From assembly GCA_016202645.1 (NCBI GenBank), contig JACQOF010000127.1, positions 1-64,000 on the forward strand: a stretch of DNA of 64,000 bases, in the 5' to 3' direction. The position numbers and the translations under genes were made by a program. This DNA comes from a bacterium. Lineage in GTDB: Bacteria; Lindowbacteria; 2-12-FULL-62-27. Shown piece after piece: positions 13,964 to 22,552 of the stretch. Numbering within the stretch: the first letter of the stretch is position 1; each line of letters begins with the position of its first letter. The notes beneath the pieces were generated by a model, which had not been told where the DNA came from, did not search any database, and saw only the letters and a program-made list of their open reading frames with translations.

Positions 13964-14959
13964 GTGTTCGCGATGTATGCCAACAAAAGAATTCTTGTCA
14001 CGGGCGCTACAGGTCTGATCGGGAGGGCGCTTGTCAAACTGCTGATTCAGGCCGGCGCCAGGGTGCGGGCGGCGTCCTTGCGGGATCCGATAGATCCTCA
14101 CCCCGAAGCGGAATATGTTCAGGGCGATTTGATGAGCCGGGACGTTTGCGCCGGGATGACCCGCGGGATGGACTATGTTTTCCACCTGGCCAGCATCAAG
14201 GGTTCTGTAGGTGTTGGGCGGAAATACGCCGCGGATTTTTTTGTCAAGCCCATTTTGATGAACACCCACATGATGGAAGAATCCCGGAAAGCCGGAGTTG
14301 AAGCCTATTTGTTTGCCAGCAGCATCTGTGTTTACGCGCCCGCCCGGGTTTTTGTCGAGGAGAAAGCCTGGGACGCGCCGCCTCAGCAGGCCGACGCTTT
14401 CGCCGGCTGGGCCAAGCGTATGGGCGAGATGCAGGCCGCCGCCTACCGGGAGCAGTATGGCTGGAACAAAATTGCCATTGTCAGGCCCGTCAACATCTAC
14501 GGTCCCTATGACAACTTTGACCCCCAGACCGCTCAAGTGATCCCAGCGCTGATCGCCCGAGTCGTTCACGGCGAAAATCCGCTGTGTGTCTGGGGGGATG
14601 GAACCGCCGTCCGTGATTTTCTGTATTGCAGGGATGCCGCGAGAGGCATGATGCTGGCCCTCGAAAAATACGCGAATGGGTCCCCGGTGAATCTTGGCTC
14701 GGGGGTCGGGTTTTCCGTACGCGAAATCGCCGAGGCCATTCTGGCCGCGACCGGGCGGAACCCGGAGATTCGCTGGGACACCAGTAAAGCGACGGGAGAA
14801 AAATACCGCGTGGCCGACGCGAAGACAGCCCGCGAGCACCTTGGCTTTCAGCCTGAGGTTTCCCTGAGGGACGGCATTGCCGAGACCGTCAAGTGGTACA
14901 TGGACCATCGCGATGGCCGGAGCTTCAGGAAACCCAACTACAGCCCATCCCCTTCTTAG
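13964..14959 (+). CDS. NAD-dependent epimerase/dehydratase-like protein with altered YxxxK motif
   Basis: The 331-aa extended SDR has TGATGLIG (13-20), DYVFHLAS, ASSICVYAP, and the sugar-binding region RPVNIYGPYDNFDP. It is close to nucleotide-sugar epimerases and GDP-fucose-synthase-like enzymes. The expected catalytic YxxxK reads AFAGWAKRMGE: Lys151 is present but Ala147 replaces Tyr. Either a neighbouring residue substitutes or the enzyme lost redox catalysis. The start is GTG 13964, or ATG 13973. It heads a plus-strand group with an aldo/keto reductase and two glycosyltransferases, which suggests surface-sugar synthesis. Confidence 0.85.
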   Translation: MFAMYANKRILVTGATGLIGRALVKLLIQAGARVRAASLRDPIDPHPEAEYVQGDLMSRDVCAGMTRGMDYVFHLASIKGSVGVGRKYAADFFVKPILMNTHMMEESRKAGVEAYLFASSICVYAPARVFVEEKAWDAPPQQADAFAGWAKRMGEMQAAAYREQYGWNKIAIVRPVNIYGPYDNFDPQTAQVIPALIARVVHGENPLCVWGDGTAVRDFLYCRDAARGMMLALEKYANGSPVNLGSGVGFSVREIAEAILAATGRNPEIRWDTSKATGEKYRVADAKTAREHLGFQPEVSLRDGIAETVKWYMDHRDGRSFRKPNYSPSPS

Positions 14960-14979
14960 AACGTGCCCCGCGCCGCAAA

Positions 14980-15957
14980 ATGAAAAATCGTCTGCTCGGC
15001 AAGACCGGCTTGGCCGTTTCCGAAATCGGCTTTGGTACCTGGGGCATCGGCGGCGCCGCGGACGGCGACGTTGCGTACGGTCCGACCGACGATGAGGAAT
15101 CGAAACGAGCCCTGGAGCGGGCCTACGATCTTGGGGTTACGTTCTACGACACGTCCGATCTCTATGGATTCGGCCACAGTGAGCGTATCCTGGGGAGCGT
15201 ATTCAAGAAGGTCAGGGACAAAGTTGTCATTGCATCGAAATCCGGCTTCATCAGGCAAGACGGCGATCTAAAGCAGGATTTCTCGATCCAGCGTATCCGG
15301 CAATCTCTCGAGGAAAGTCTTCGGAGGCTGCAGACCGACTACATCGACCTGTACCAGCTGCACAGCCCGCCGGTTGATGTGATCGAACAGGACCCGGCGA
15401 TCCTCGAAACGCTTCGGTCACTTCAGCGGGCCGGCAAAATTCGGGCTTTCGGAATTTCAGCGCGTTCCCCGGACGAAGCCCGGTTGGCGGTTCAGAACTG
15501 GGGGGTTCCCTGTGTCCAGGTCAATTTCAATTTGACAGACCAGCGCGTCGTGGAAAATGGCCTCATGGATCTTTGCCGGAAGGAGGACACGGGGCTCATC
15601 ATTCGTACGCCGCTGTGTTTCGGGTTTCTTGTCGGCACCTACTCCGCAAACACCCCATTTGACCCCAGGGACCACCGCAGCAAATGGCCGGCACAGCAAC
15701 TCGAGGCATGGGCCGGCGCCCCGAATGTTTTCTCACCGCTGCTGAACTATCCACACCAGACCCCGGCCCAGTTGGCGCTCCGCTTCTGCCTTTCCTACTC
15801 CTCCGTGTCCACAGTCATCCCCGGCATGTTGACGGCGGACCAAGTCACCGAAAACAGTTCCGCCAGCGCGCTGGGGCCCTTCACGGACGCGGAACGATCA
15901 ACGCTTGAGGAGGCCTACAAGCGCCATACCTTTTTTGTGAAGAAATCCGGTTCCTGA
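14980..15957 (+). CDS. Aldo/keto reductase
   Basis: The 325-aa (beta/alpha)8 AKR has GFGTWGIGG, then YDTSDLYGFGHSE holding the catalytic Asp and Tyr, IASKSGF with the Lys, and YQLHSPP with the His. It should reduce or oxidise a carbonyl with NAD(P)H. It starts 20 bp after the epimerase stop, so the two are probably cotranscribed. Its context points to a sugar substrate, but that is inference. The C-terminal cofactor-binding loop (STVIPGMLTADQVTEN) is intact. Confidence 0.9.
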   Translation: MKNRLLGKTGLAVSEIGFGTWGIGGAADGDVAYGPTDDEESKRALERAYDLGVTFYDTSDLYGFGHSERILGSVFKKVRDKVVIASKSGFIRQDGDLKQDFSIQRIRQSLEESLRRLQTDYIDLYQLHSPPVDVIEQDPAILETLRSLQRAGKIRAFGISARSPDEARLAVQNWGVPCVQVNFNLTDQRVVENGLMDLCRKEDTGLIIRTPLCFGFLVGTYSANTPFDPRDHRSKWPAQQLEAWAGAPNVFSPLLNYPHQTPAQLALRFCLSYSSVSTVIPGMLTADQVTENSSASALGPFTDAERSTLEEAYKRHTFFVKKSGS

Positions 15958-16017
15958 TCAAGTGGGTTGTCGGCGCCTTGACATTTACGCGGGTCTGATA
16001 TTCTCTATGGGTCGAAG

Positions 16018-16743
16018 ATGAAAGTTACCCTTGTGATTCCCACGCGCGACGAGATCGTCGGAATGCGCCAGATTATTCCCCGCATACGGCCTGAATGGTA
16101 TGACCAGGTGATCGTTTTGGACGGAGGGTCCACGGATGGCACCGTGGAGTTCGCCCGTGAACGGGGATTCGACGTCCATATCCAGCGCGACCACGGCCTG
16201 CGGCTCGGGTACGCCGAGATCTATGACAAGATCCAGGGCGACGTGGTGATCACCTTCAGCCCGGACGGCAACTCCGTGCCCGAGGTCCTGCCGGATGTCA
16301 TCGCGAAGCTTCGAGAAGGCTATGACTTGGTGATCGCGTCGCGCTATCTCCCGCCGGCCCGAAGTTACGACGACACCGCCCTGACAAGGATTGGAAATTA
16401 TGTTTTCACCAAGATGATCGGCTGGCTCTTCGGGTATCCCTACACCGACTCCCTTGTGATATTTCGCGGGTATCGTAAAACCGTGGTGCGCGATCTGGGC
16501 ATTCTCGACCGCCGCTCACCTTTTTACGAATACTGGATCGGTCTCTACATCAGCTGGGAACCTCAGTTGTCGATCCGCGCCGCCAAGCGGGGCCTTCGGA
16601 TCGCCGAGGTCCCCGGTGACGAACCGGTGCGCGTGGCGGACGACAGCAAAAAATCCATCTTCCTGCCGCAGACCCGGATTAGCCACTTCAAATCCGGCCT
16701 GGCCTGCCTCTACCTTGTCATCGAGGAGCGCCTTCGGCCATGA
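16018..16743 (+). CDS. Glycosyltransferase family 2
   Basis: The 241-aa GT-A enzyme has VTLVIPTRDE at the nucleotide-sugar site, VIVLDGGSTDGT, and the metal motif region ITFSPDGNSVPE (DGN in place of DxD). It has a C-terminal helix-rich tail but no clear membrane segment. The family includes dolichol-phosphate-mannose-synthase-like enzymes. It follows the epimerase/AKR pair by 60 bp and precedes a GT9 enzyme, so it probably adds a sugar to a surface glycan. Confidence 0.88.
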   Translation: MKVTLVIPTRDEIVGMRQIIPRIRPEWYDQVIVLDGGSTDGTVEFARERGFDVHIQRDHGLRLGYAEIYDKIQGDVVITFSPDGNSVPEVLPDVIAKLREGYDLVIASRYLPPARSYDDTALTRIGNYVFTKMIGWLFGYPYTDSLVIFRGYRKTVVRDLGILDRRSPFYEYWIGLYISWEPQLSIRAAKRGLRIAEVPGDEPVRVADDSKKSIFLPQTRISHFKSGLACLYLVIEERLRP

Positions 16744-16810
16744 CGGCGCGCCGGTAGAGTTTCCGGCGCAGCCGGCGTCTATTTCTTCTGTCCGAGAAGG
16801 ACCCATCCCC

Positions 16811-17857
16811 ACGAACATTCTCGCTATCAAATTCCGCCATATCGGGGATAATCTTCTCGCGGCGGCGGCCCTTCGGATCCTGAAACGACGGTATTCGGAA
16901 GCAAGTATCGATTATCTCGTGCCTGAAAGCGGCGGCGGATCGGATCTGCTCAGGCTCATTCCAGCGGTCGATGAGGTGATCGATTTTCCGTCCGACTACC
17001 GCCGGCGATGCCGGCTGGCCCGGAGGGTCCTGGCCAAGCGGTACGATCTAACCGTCGATTTTTCCTGGGACACCCGGAGCGCGGGCTGGGGCCTTCTAAC
17101 CGGCGCGGCAATCCGACTTGGATACTATTTCCGAAAACGCGTACCAGCCTGGCCCTTTTACACCCGGGCCTGTCCGATGGGCAAGGCCCATACAGCCCAG
17201 GCGAACATAGACCTCGTCGGGCTGGCGGGCGCGAGGCCTCATGACGCGGAGGACTTGAGACTCAGGCTCGATATTCCGGACACGGCGATGCGCCGTGCGG
17301 AAGAGGTTCTTCGGGACTGCGGGATTGGCGCGGGCGAGGATATTTTTGTTCTTCACCCGGCATCCCGGTGGGCCTTCAAGATGTGGACGGACGCGGGTAA
17401 CGCGGAATTTTTGGACATGTCGAGGCGTCTGGGCCTCCGTCCCGTTGTCACGTGCGGGCCGTCCGATCCGGAACGCAAAAAACTTTCGAGAATCCTTGAG
17501 CTGTGCCGGCACAAACCGGTCATGATTCCCGGCAGACTGGATCTTCCAGCCTTCGCGGCTCTTCTCCAGCGCGCGAAACTTTTCGTCGGCGTCGACAGCG
17601 CTCCGGTCCACATCGCGGCCGCCGTCGGCACGCCGGTCGTCGCCTTGTTCGGGCCTTCGGGCCAGAAGGAATGGTATCCTTGGCAAGTTCCTCACCGGAC
17701 GATCCAGCGCCTGTCGTGGTCGTGCTGTCCCTGCGGGCAGGACGGCTGCGCGGGCACGAAGCGTTCGCTATGTCTGGAGGACATCCGGCCGGAGGAGGTG
17801 TTCCGGGCCGCGGAGGAACTCATCAAGGAGACAAAAAATCCCATGGAGGTGATGTGA
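16811..17857 (+). CDS. Glycosyltransferase family 9 (heptosyltransferase-like)
   Basis: The GT-B enzyme begins NILAIKFRHIGDNLLAAAALRILKRRY, the usual GT9 opening, and holds VLHPASRWAFKMW and the nucleotide-sugar motif [28 protein letters not shown]. It resembles LPS core heptosyltransferases. No ATG, GTG or TTG occurs at the expected start; ACG at 16811 sits exactly there, 9 nt after AAGGA. In-frame TTG (16715) and GTG (16616) lie inside the upstream gene. The C-terminus has Cys-rich CCPCGQDGCAGTKRSLCL. It overlaps queD by 1 bp. Confidence 0.85.
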   Translation, partial: TNILAIKFRHIGDNLLAAAALRILKRRYSEASIDYLVPESGGGSDLLRLIPAVDEVIDFPSDYRRRCRLARRVLAKRYDLTVDFSWDTRSAGWGLLTGAAIRLGYYFRKRVPAWPFYTRACPMGKAHTAQANIDLVGLAGARPHDAEDLRLRLDIPDTAMRRAEEVLRDCGIGAGEDIFVLHPASRWAFKMWTDAGNAEFLDMSRRLGLRPVVTCGPSDPERKKLSRILELCRHKPVMIPGRLDLPAFAALLQRAKLFVGVDSAPVHIAAAVGTPVVALFGPSGQKEWYPWQVPHRTIQRLSWSCCPCGQDGCAGTKRSLCLEDIRPEEVFRAAEELIKETKNPMEVM

Positions 17858-18258
17858 TGTTCACGGTAACCAAGGAAATCCACTTCTGCTACGGGCACCG
17901 CCTGATGAATTATGACGGGGCCTGCCGGCATCCGCACGGTCACAATGGGCGGGCGGCGTTTGAGATGAAGGCCGCGCGGCTGGACGATCTGGGGATGGTC
18001 AAGGATTTTACGGAGATCAAGACGGTCCTCAAGGACTGGATCGACCTCGAGATCGACCACAAGATGCTTCTGAGAAAGGATGACCCGGCGCTTGACGCGT
18101 TCCGGAAACTCGGCGAGCCCGTGTTCGTGATGGACGAGAATCCGACGACCGAAGCGATCGCAAAACTTTTTTTTGAAAAAGCCAAGAGCGTGGGATTCCC
18201 GGTCAGCCAGGTGCGGGTATGGGAGACTGAGACAAGCGTCGCGTCGTATTCGGGCTAG
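17857..18258 (+). CDS. queD: 6-carboxytetrahydropterin synthase QueD-like
   Basis: The 133-aa T-fold protein has FCYGHRL, ACRHPHGHNGR carrying the zinc histidines and the catalytic Cys, EIDHKMLL, and the C-terminal VRVWETETSVASY containing the pterin-anchoring Glu. It converts dihydroneopterin triphosphate to 6-carboxytetrahydropterin in queuosine (7-deazaguanine) synthesis. The next pathway enzyme, QueE, lies separately at 38485. GGAGGTGA precedes the ATG, and the start overlaps the GT9 stop (TGATG). It converges with and overlaps ogg by 4 bp at the 3' ends. Confidence 0.9.
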   Translation: MFTVTKEIHFCYGHRLMNYDGACRHPHGHNGRAAFEMKAARLDDLGMVKDFTEIKTVLKDWIDLEIDHKMLLRKDDPALDAFRKLGEPVFVMDENPTTEAIAKLFFEKAKSVGFPVSQVRVWETETSVASYSG

Positions 18259-19316
18259 TCCCGCGCGAAGAGCTTCCGCCTCAGGCGCTCGGCCGTGAAG
18301 AGGAACTGCTGGGCGTAGCCGGCCCAGCGGCCGAAGCGGCGCCGGTAGAAGCGGCCGATCCGTTCGTATTCCCGGAGGCTCAGAAAATCGGCGTCCTTCG
18401 CGCGAAGACCCCGAAGGTTCCGGCGATACAGCCGGAGTGTCGCGTTGAACACATGCACGTCCACGGGGACGGCTTCGGTCAGCCCCAGCCCGAAGAGGCA
18501 CACGCAGTCGGCCACTTTCGGGCCGGCGCCCATGCAGGTTTCACGAAGACGCCGGTGGGTTTCCTCATAGGTGTGCGATGCCCTCCCCCTTCGCAGATTG
18601 AAGAAAATCCCGTCCTGGGATTTCCTGAGTCTGGAGCTTCGGGGACTGGACATCCCTGTCCGCCAGAAACCCGGGTCCCGGGCGACTTCGCGGAATGTCC
18701 GGATGATGTTTTTCGCCTGCGGGCGGCCGTACCGCAGACCGCATTTCGCGAGGCGTACGGACCGGGCGCGCGCGAGAATTTCCGGACCCGGGGGCAGATA
18801 GAATGTTCCCCAGGGCGATTCGACGCGGCGGCCATAAGCTCGGCCGACCTCGTTCAAGATCCGCGCGATTTTGAGGATCCTGTTTTGCGGCGAACACAAG
18901 AACGTCAGCAGACACTCCATCGGCTCGACCCGAATCAGCCGGAGACCCGGCAGTGCGCGGTACGCCGCCGCCACATGCGGGTCTTTCTCCAGCACGGGCG
19001 CAATGTCCGAGAATTTTTCCTCCATGCGGAAATACCATCTCACGAATTCATCGGGTGTCTTGCACGGACCGATCTGCCTCGCTCCGCATTCCAGTTCGAT
19101 CTCGCGGGCGGCCGGCTGTCTGAGCCGGACCACGGTTCCATACGTCGGCGCCGTGAACCATCCGTCGGCGTCCGGTTCGCCGTAGGACAGAAGCCGGCCC
19201 CGGCGGTCGTACCGGCCCCATCCGAAGGCGGCGCCGCTGGCGAGGGTTGAACGCAGATCAAAGGGTTCGTCCAGATGAAGGACGGACCGGAACGCGGACT
19301 TCGCGTGGATAGTCAG
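18255..19316 (-). CDS. ogg: 8-oxoguanine DNA glycosylase (OGG1-type), with in-frame repeat insertion and CTG start
   Basis: The 353-aa product has an OGG_N-like N-terminal domain, then an HhH-GPD domain. This includes CSPQNRILKIARIL and GAGPKVADCVCLFGL with the catalytic Lys267, and AVPVDVHVF with Asp286. It should excise 8-oxoguanine and nick the AP site. Residues ~218-245 are encoded by an 83-bp palindromic element inserted in frame just before the HhH motif. No ATG/GTG/TTG lies near the expected start; CTG at 19316 overlaps the upstream stop as CTGA, like the ATGA junctions in this operon. It is the last gene of the metK operon. Confidence 0.85.
   Translation of the reverse strand: MTIHAKSAFRSVLHLDEPFDLRSTLASGAAFGWGRYDRRGRLLSYGEPDADGWFTAPTYGTVVRLRQPAAREIELECGARQIGPCKTPDEFVRWYFRMEEKFSDIAPVLEKDPHVAAAYRALPGLRLIRVEPMECLLTFLCSPQNRILKIARILNEVGRAYGRRVESPWGTFYLPPGPEILARARSVRLAKCGLRYGRPQAKNIIRTFREVARDPGFWRTGMSSPRSSRLRKSQDGIFFNLRRGRASHTYEETHRRLRETCMGAGPKVADCVCLFGLGLTEAVPVDVHVFNATLRLYRRNLRGLRAKDADFLSLREYERIGRFYRRRFGRWAGYAQQFLFTAERLRRKLFARD
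18582..18664. repeat. 83-bp palindromic element, copy B (inside ogg)
   Basis: Same length and layout as copy A at 9563-9645. Hairpin one is AAATCCC-gtcct-GGGATTT where copy A has AAATTTCC/GGAAATTT, so both arms changed together. The hairpin GGACATCCCTGTCC is identical. It is read in frame through the glycosylase. Confidence 0.85.
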
Positions 19317-19891
19317 ACGCGCAGGAGGATCTGGAAGACGGACCAGAAAAAGGAAACGCCGAGACTGGCCCAGACGAATCCGTCCATCAGGACGAGAACG
19401 AGAATCGACCAGGCGGCCGAAAGACCCGCGGTGGACCGAAGGCCCTTGTAGAGGAGCGCGTACATCCAGATCATCAGGACCAGAAGGCCGGGCACCCAGA
19501 CGCCCCAGAAGGCGTTGCAGTAGCGCGCGACCAGGGCGATCGGCGCGGTCAGAATGGCGGGCAGAAATCCCAGAAGACCCAGCCGGAAAATCATCCGGCC
19601 TTCGATTCGACCGGGGCCGGCCCAGGCAATGACGAGCGTGGCGAAGGCGGCGAAACCAACCATGTACAAGACATACTTCATGAACAGCAGAGCCGTGCTT
19701 CCGAAGAGCCAGAAGGCCGGCATGTCGCTCGCCGTTTCGGCCATGACCATCTCTCCGACCGCCTGGCTGAAAACGGCTCCCAATGTCCAGACGAGAAGCG
19801 CTCCCGTCGGCGTGTCCCGCACATGCTCCTCGGATACCCACCGGTCAGGCTCAAAGAAAAGAGAAAAATAGTCCAGCCGCGCGGGCGTCAC
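19313..19891 (-). CDS. Yip1-family membrane protein
   Basis: The 192-aa product is very hydrophobic, with about five membrane segments (near residues 28-50, 60-85, 100-122, 128-148 and 158-188). A short soluble N-terminus, YFSLFFEPDRWVSEEH, resembles the Yip1 domain. The function of bacterial Yip1 proteins is unknown. It overlaps sppA by 4 bp upstream and ogg by 4 bp downstream, so it is in the middle of the operon. Confidence 0.7.
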   Translation of the reverse strand: MTPARLDYFSLFFEPDRWVSEEHVRDTPTGALLVWTLGAVFSQAVGEMVMAETASDMPAFWLFGSTALLFMKYVLYMVGFAAFATLVIAWAGPGRIEGRMIFRLGLLGFLPAILTAPIALVARYCNAFWGVWVPGLLVLMIWMYALLYKGLRSTAGLSAAWSILVLVLMDGFVWASLGVSFFWSVFQILLRV

Positions 19892-20934
19892 GGAAGTTCC
19901 CGCGAAGCCAGAGCGGCCAGGAGGCGCGCGAATTGCGCGGACGACAGAGCGCCGCCGGACGGATCGTAGAGATAGGACACGGGAAGCGGCCCGGCCATGG
20001 GACCCTCCAACATTCCGCCCTGCCGGTGAAATGTTCCGGCCACCAGCATCGAGAAGAGATCAACCGGGGTGGGCCTTTCCTGAATAACGTGCGGCGGATC
20101 TTTCAACCCCGCCATCTGTCCGGCCAGGGCGATCGCGTCCTGCAGTGTGCCGACGCGGTCCACCAGCCCGGCCGCCAGCGCTTCCTCGCCGCTCAGGATT
20201 GACCCGTCCGCCAGGCTTTCCACTTGACGGACGCTCAGGCCCCTTCCCGCCGACACGGCCCCGACGAACTGCCGGTAAATCCGGTCGACGGTTTTCTGAA
20301 GCATCTCGCGTTCCCTCGGCGTCATTTCCCGCCAATACGCGAGAATGTCCTTGTGCTCTTTGCTTTTGATGATGTTAAAGCCAATGTCCCAGCGCTTGAG
20401 AAGCCGCGAAAGATCGATCGACCCGACGATGACGCCGATACTGCCCGTGACAGTGCCCGGATTGGCGACGATCGAATCAGCCGCGCAGGAAATGTAGTAG
20501 CCGCCGGACGCGGCCAGGTCTCCGAAGGAGGCGACGACCGGGACACCCGAGCGCCGGATTTCCCGCAGGGCTTCGTACAATTCCTGCGAAGCGCCGACGG
20601 ACCCGCCGGGACTGTTGATCCTCACGACCAGGGCTTTGACGCGTTTGTTTTTCACGAATCTCTGGAGACGCCGGACCATCATGTCCGCGCCCGCCGCGCG
20701 CACGCCGAACGGCCCGCCTTCGCTCTCGATCTGCAGAGGTCCGTAGATTGAAAAAAGTCCAACGCCGTCCTGAAATCCGCCGGCGAAATCCCACGGCACC
20801 ATCGGAAGTTCGGCCGGAAAGGGATCGACCGGCGCCGCCGCGTCCTTCTTCTGAAACACCAGAATGACGCCGATCACGACGGAAGACGCGACCAGCAGGC
20901 TCATCGCCGCTCCGAAAAAACGCCGGCTGTTCAT
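19888..20934 (-). CDS. sppA: Signal peptide peptidase SppA (short form)
   Basis: The 348-aa inner-membrane serine protease has one N-terminal membrane anchor (residues ~8-28) and an S49 peptidase domain. This shows INSPGGSVGAS, GDLAASGGYYIS with nucleophile Ser143, TGSIGVI, and a general-base Lys in SKEHKDI (Lys195). It degrades signal-peptide remnants in the membrane. It is the short SppA type (one S49 domain). The start is ATG 20934, overlapping the preceding gene by 4 bp. Confidence 0.93.
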   Translation of the reverse strand: MNSRRFFGAAMSLLVASSVVIGVILVFQKKDAAAPVDPFPAELPMVPWDFAGGFQDGVGLFSIYGPLQIESEGGPFGVRAAGADMMVRRLQRFVKNKRVKALVVRINSPGGSVGASQELYEALREIRRSGVPVVASFGDLAASGGYYISCAADSIVANPGTVTGSIGVIVGSIDLSRLLKRWDIGFNIIKSKEHKDILAYWREMTPREREMLQKTVDRIYRQFVGAVSAGRGLSVRQVESLADGSILSGEEALAAGLVDRVGTLQDAIALAGQMAGLKDPPHVIQERPTPVDLFSMLVAGTFHRQGGMLEGPMAGPLPVSYLYDPSGGALSSAQFARLLAALASRELP

Positions 20935-21764
20935 GCCGCCGCCGGGCCGACGCGCCGGCCCGCCGTCCGGGCAAGCGTGCCCAGGACCGCGATGACGAAA
21001 GAGGCCACCAGCCCCCAAAACCAGAGATTCCGGTTCATGAGGTATCCCAGAGTTTCAAGAGCGGCCAGCCCCGTGAGGGCGTAGATCGAAATCCGAAAAA
21101 GGGCCGGGTAGGCATACGCGCGCTTGCCCACTTCATTCGCGATCACGGCGCCGACGGAAAGCGCGCCGACTGTGACGAGCTTGGTAAGCAGATGGAACAC
21201 AGACAGAATCAAAATCCACAGGACGGCGATAAAATCCGCAAACTGGTGAGCCCAGTATTCCGCCTCTTTCGGCCCGACCGTCAAGGGCTCAGCCTGCTCC
21301 GGAAATTTTGTCGTTTCGCCGCCGACAACGGCATTCTTGGCGATGATCCCATCCCGGGAGAGAATCAGGGCGAAATCATAATTTCGGTCGGAAAGTTTTC
21401 CCTCGACGTCCACAGCCAGCACGCACTTCATCCCGCTCCAATCCCCCTCCAGAATGACGTGGGGCCCGGGCTGTTCCGTCGACGCGCGCCCGTTCTCGAT
21501 CCGGACCACCGGCATCCGCTCCTTGAGCGCCGGCAATATAACCTGGAGCCCCTGCTCGATCTGCCGGAACGTCTGGTACGAATGCGCGACCCATACGATG
21601 GCCACGATCAGAAGGAAATAGGCAAAACATCTCCCGATGGGAATCCCCGGCACCCCGGCATAAAAATCGATTTGAGCGACACTCCGGTAAAGCGACACCC
21701 AGTGCCCGGGCGGCGCCGGTTCCAAAGTCGACGGACTGCCTGTTGGCGGCGGTTGCATAATCAT
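20931..21764 (-). CDS. DUF1189-like multi-pass membrane protein
   Basis: The 277-aa protein has a DFYAGVPGIPIGRCFAYFLL opening with the first membrane segment (about 43-60), a ~110-residue extracytoplasmic domain, then about four membrane segments in the C-terminal half (175-200, 200-222, 228-245, 248-268). The pattern resembles DUF1189, whose function is unknown. It overlaps sppA by 4 bp and follows recO by 9 bp, so it is part of the operon. Confidence 0.65.
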   Translation of the reverse strand: MIMQPPPTGSPSTLEPAPPGHWVSLYRSVAQIDFYAGVPGIPIGRCFAYFLLIVAIVWVAHSYQTFRQIEQGLQVILPALKERMPVVRIENGRASTEQPGPHVILEGDWSGMKCVLAVDVEGKLSDRNYDFALILSRDGIIAKNAVVGGETTKFPEQAEPLTVGPKEAEYWAHQFADFIAVLWILILSVFHLLTKLVTVGALSVGAVIANEVGKRAYAYPALFRISIYALTGLAALETLGYLMNRNLWFWGLVASFVIAVLGTLARTAGRRVGPAAA

Positions 21765-21773
21765 AGCGTCACT

Positions 21774-22547
21774 TCATCCACCGCGGCTTGTCAAGTTGGG
21801 AGCGCCGGCGAAATCGACGCCGGTGTGGACAGCCATGTACCGATGAAAAATCGTGCGGATGAACCTCTCGTGGCGGGCGTCGATTTCCAGGCCGGCTTTG
21901 AGGCGCGGCGGCAAAACAAGGGCGGAAAGGGCGCGGGCCTGATCGAGGGAGAGGGTGATCCGATCTCTCAGTCCGGCCGGGGGGTGCGGATCGTCGGATC
22001 GGCAGGCCGGGCACCGGATGCGTCCCGAGGAGAGGTCCAATTCGTGCGGGCCGTCGATTGCCGGCATTTTTCTGCAGACCGCGCAGGCGCCGACGTCGAG
22101 TTTCCAGCCGAGAGCGGAGAAGGCGCGGAGATGGAAGGAGAGTGTCAGGCAGTCGGCGCGGCCGCCCTCGCAGGCGGCGGCCAGGAGGGCCTCGAAGAGA
22201 TCGAAGACTTCGTATTCGGGGACGCCGCGGGGGAGGACTTGCATGAGGAACGCGGCGGCGTCGGTGAGGCGCGTGAAGTCGTCGAGGTTTCGATAGAGGG
22301 CGAAGCGGGACACGAGGACTTTCAGGTCCTGGATGAGCGGGAGTTTTCCGGGGCGGCTCTGATAGACGGAAAACTCGGCGCGGGTGAAAGGCTCCAGCCC
22401 GCCGACCAGCCGGCGGCGGCTCCGGAACGCGCCGCGGGCGACGAAGGTCTCGAGGCCGCGGCTGATCGTCAGGACGTCGACCATGGCGTCGCTTTCCCCG
22501 AAGGGGCGCTTGGCCAGGACGGTCCCCTCCATTTTAAAGGTGGGCAT
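21774..22547 (-). CDS. recO: DNA repair protein RecO
   Basis: The 257-aa product has the N-terminal OB fold (EGTVLAKRPFGESDAMVDVLT) and the C-terminal helical domain with a four-Cys zinc site (CAVC ... CPAC). RecO anneals ssDNA coated with SSB and loads RecA with RecR. It lies between the CorC-like gene (5-bp gap) and the DUF1189 gene. Confidence 0.92.
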   Translation of the reverse strand: MPTFKMEGTVLAKRPFGESDAMVDVLTISRGLETFVARGAFRSRRRLVGGLEPFTRAEFSVYQSRPGKLPLIQDLKVLVSRFALYRNLDDFTRLTDAAAFLMQVLPRGVPEYEVFDLFEALLAAACEGGRADCLTLSFHLRAFSALGWKLDVGACAVCRKMPAIDGPHELDLSSGRIRCPACRSDDPHPPAGLRDRITLSLDQARALSALVLPPRLKAGLEIDARHERFIRTIFHRYMAVHTGVDFAGAPNLTSRGG

Positions 22548-22552
22548 CCGCG

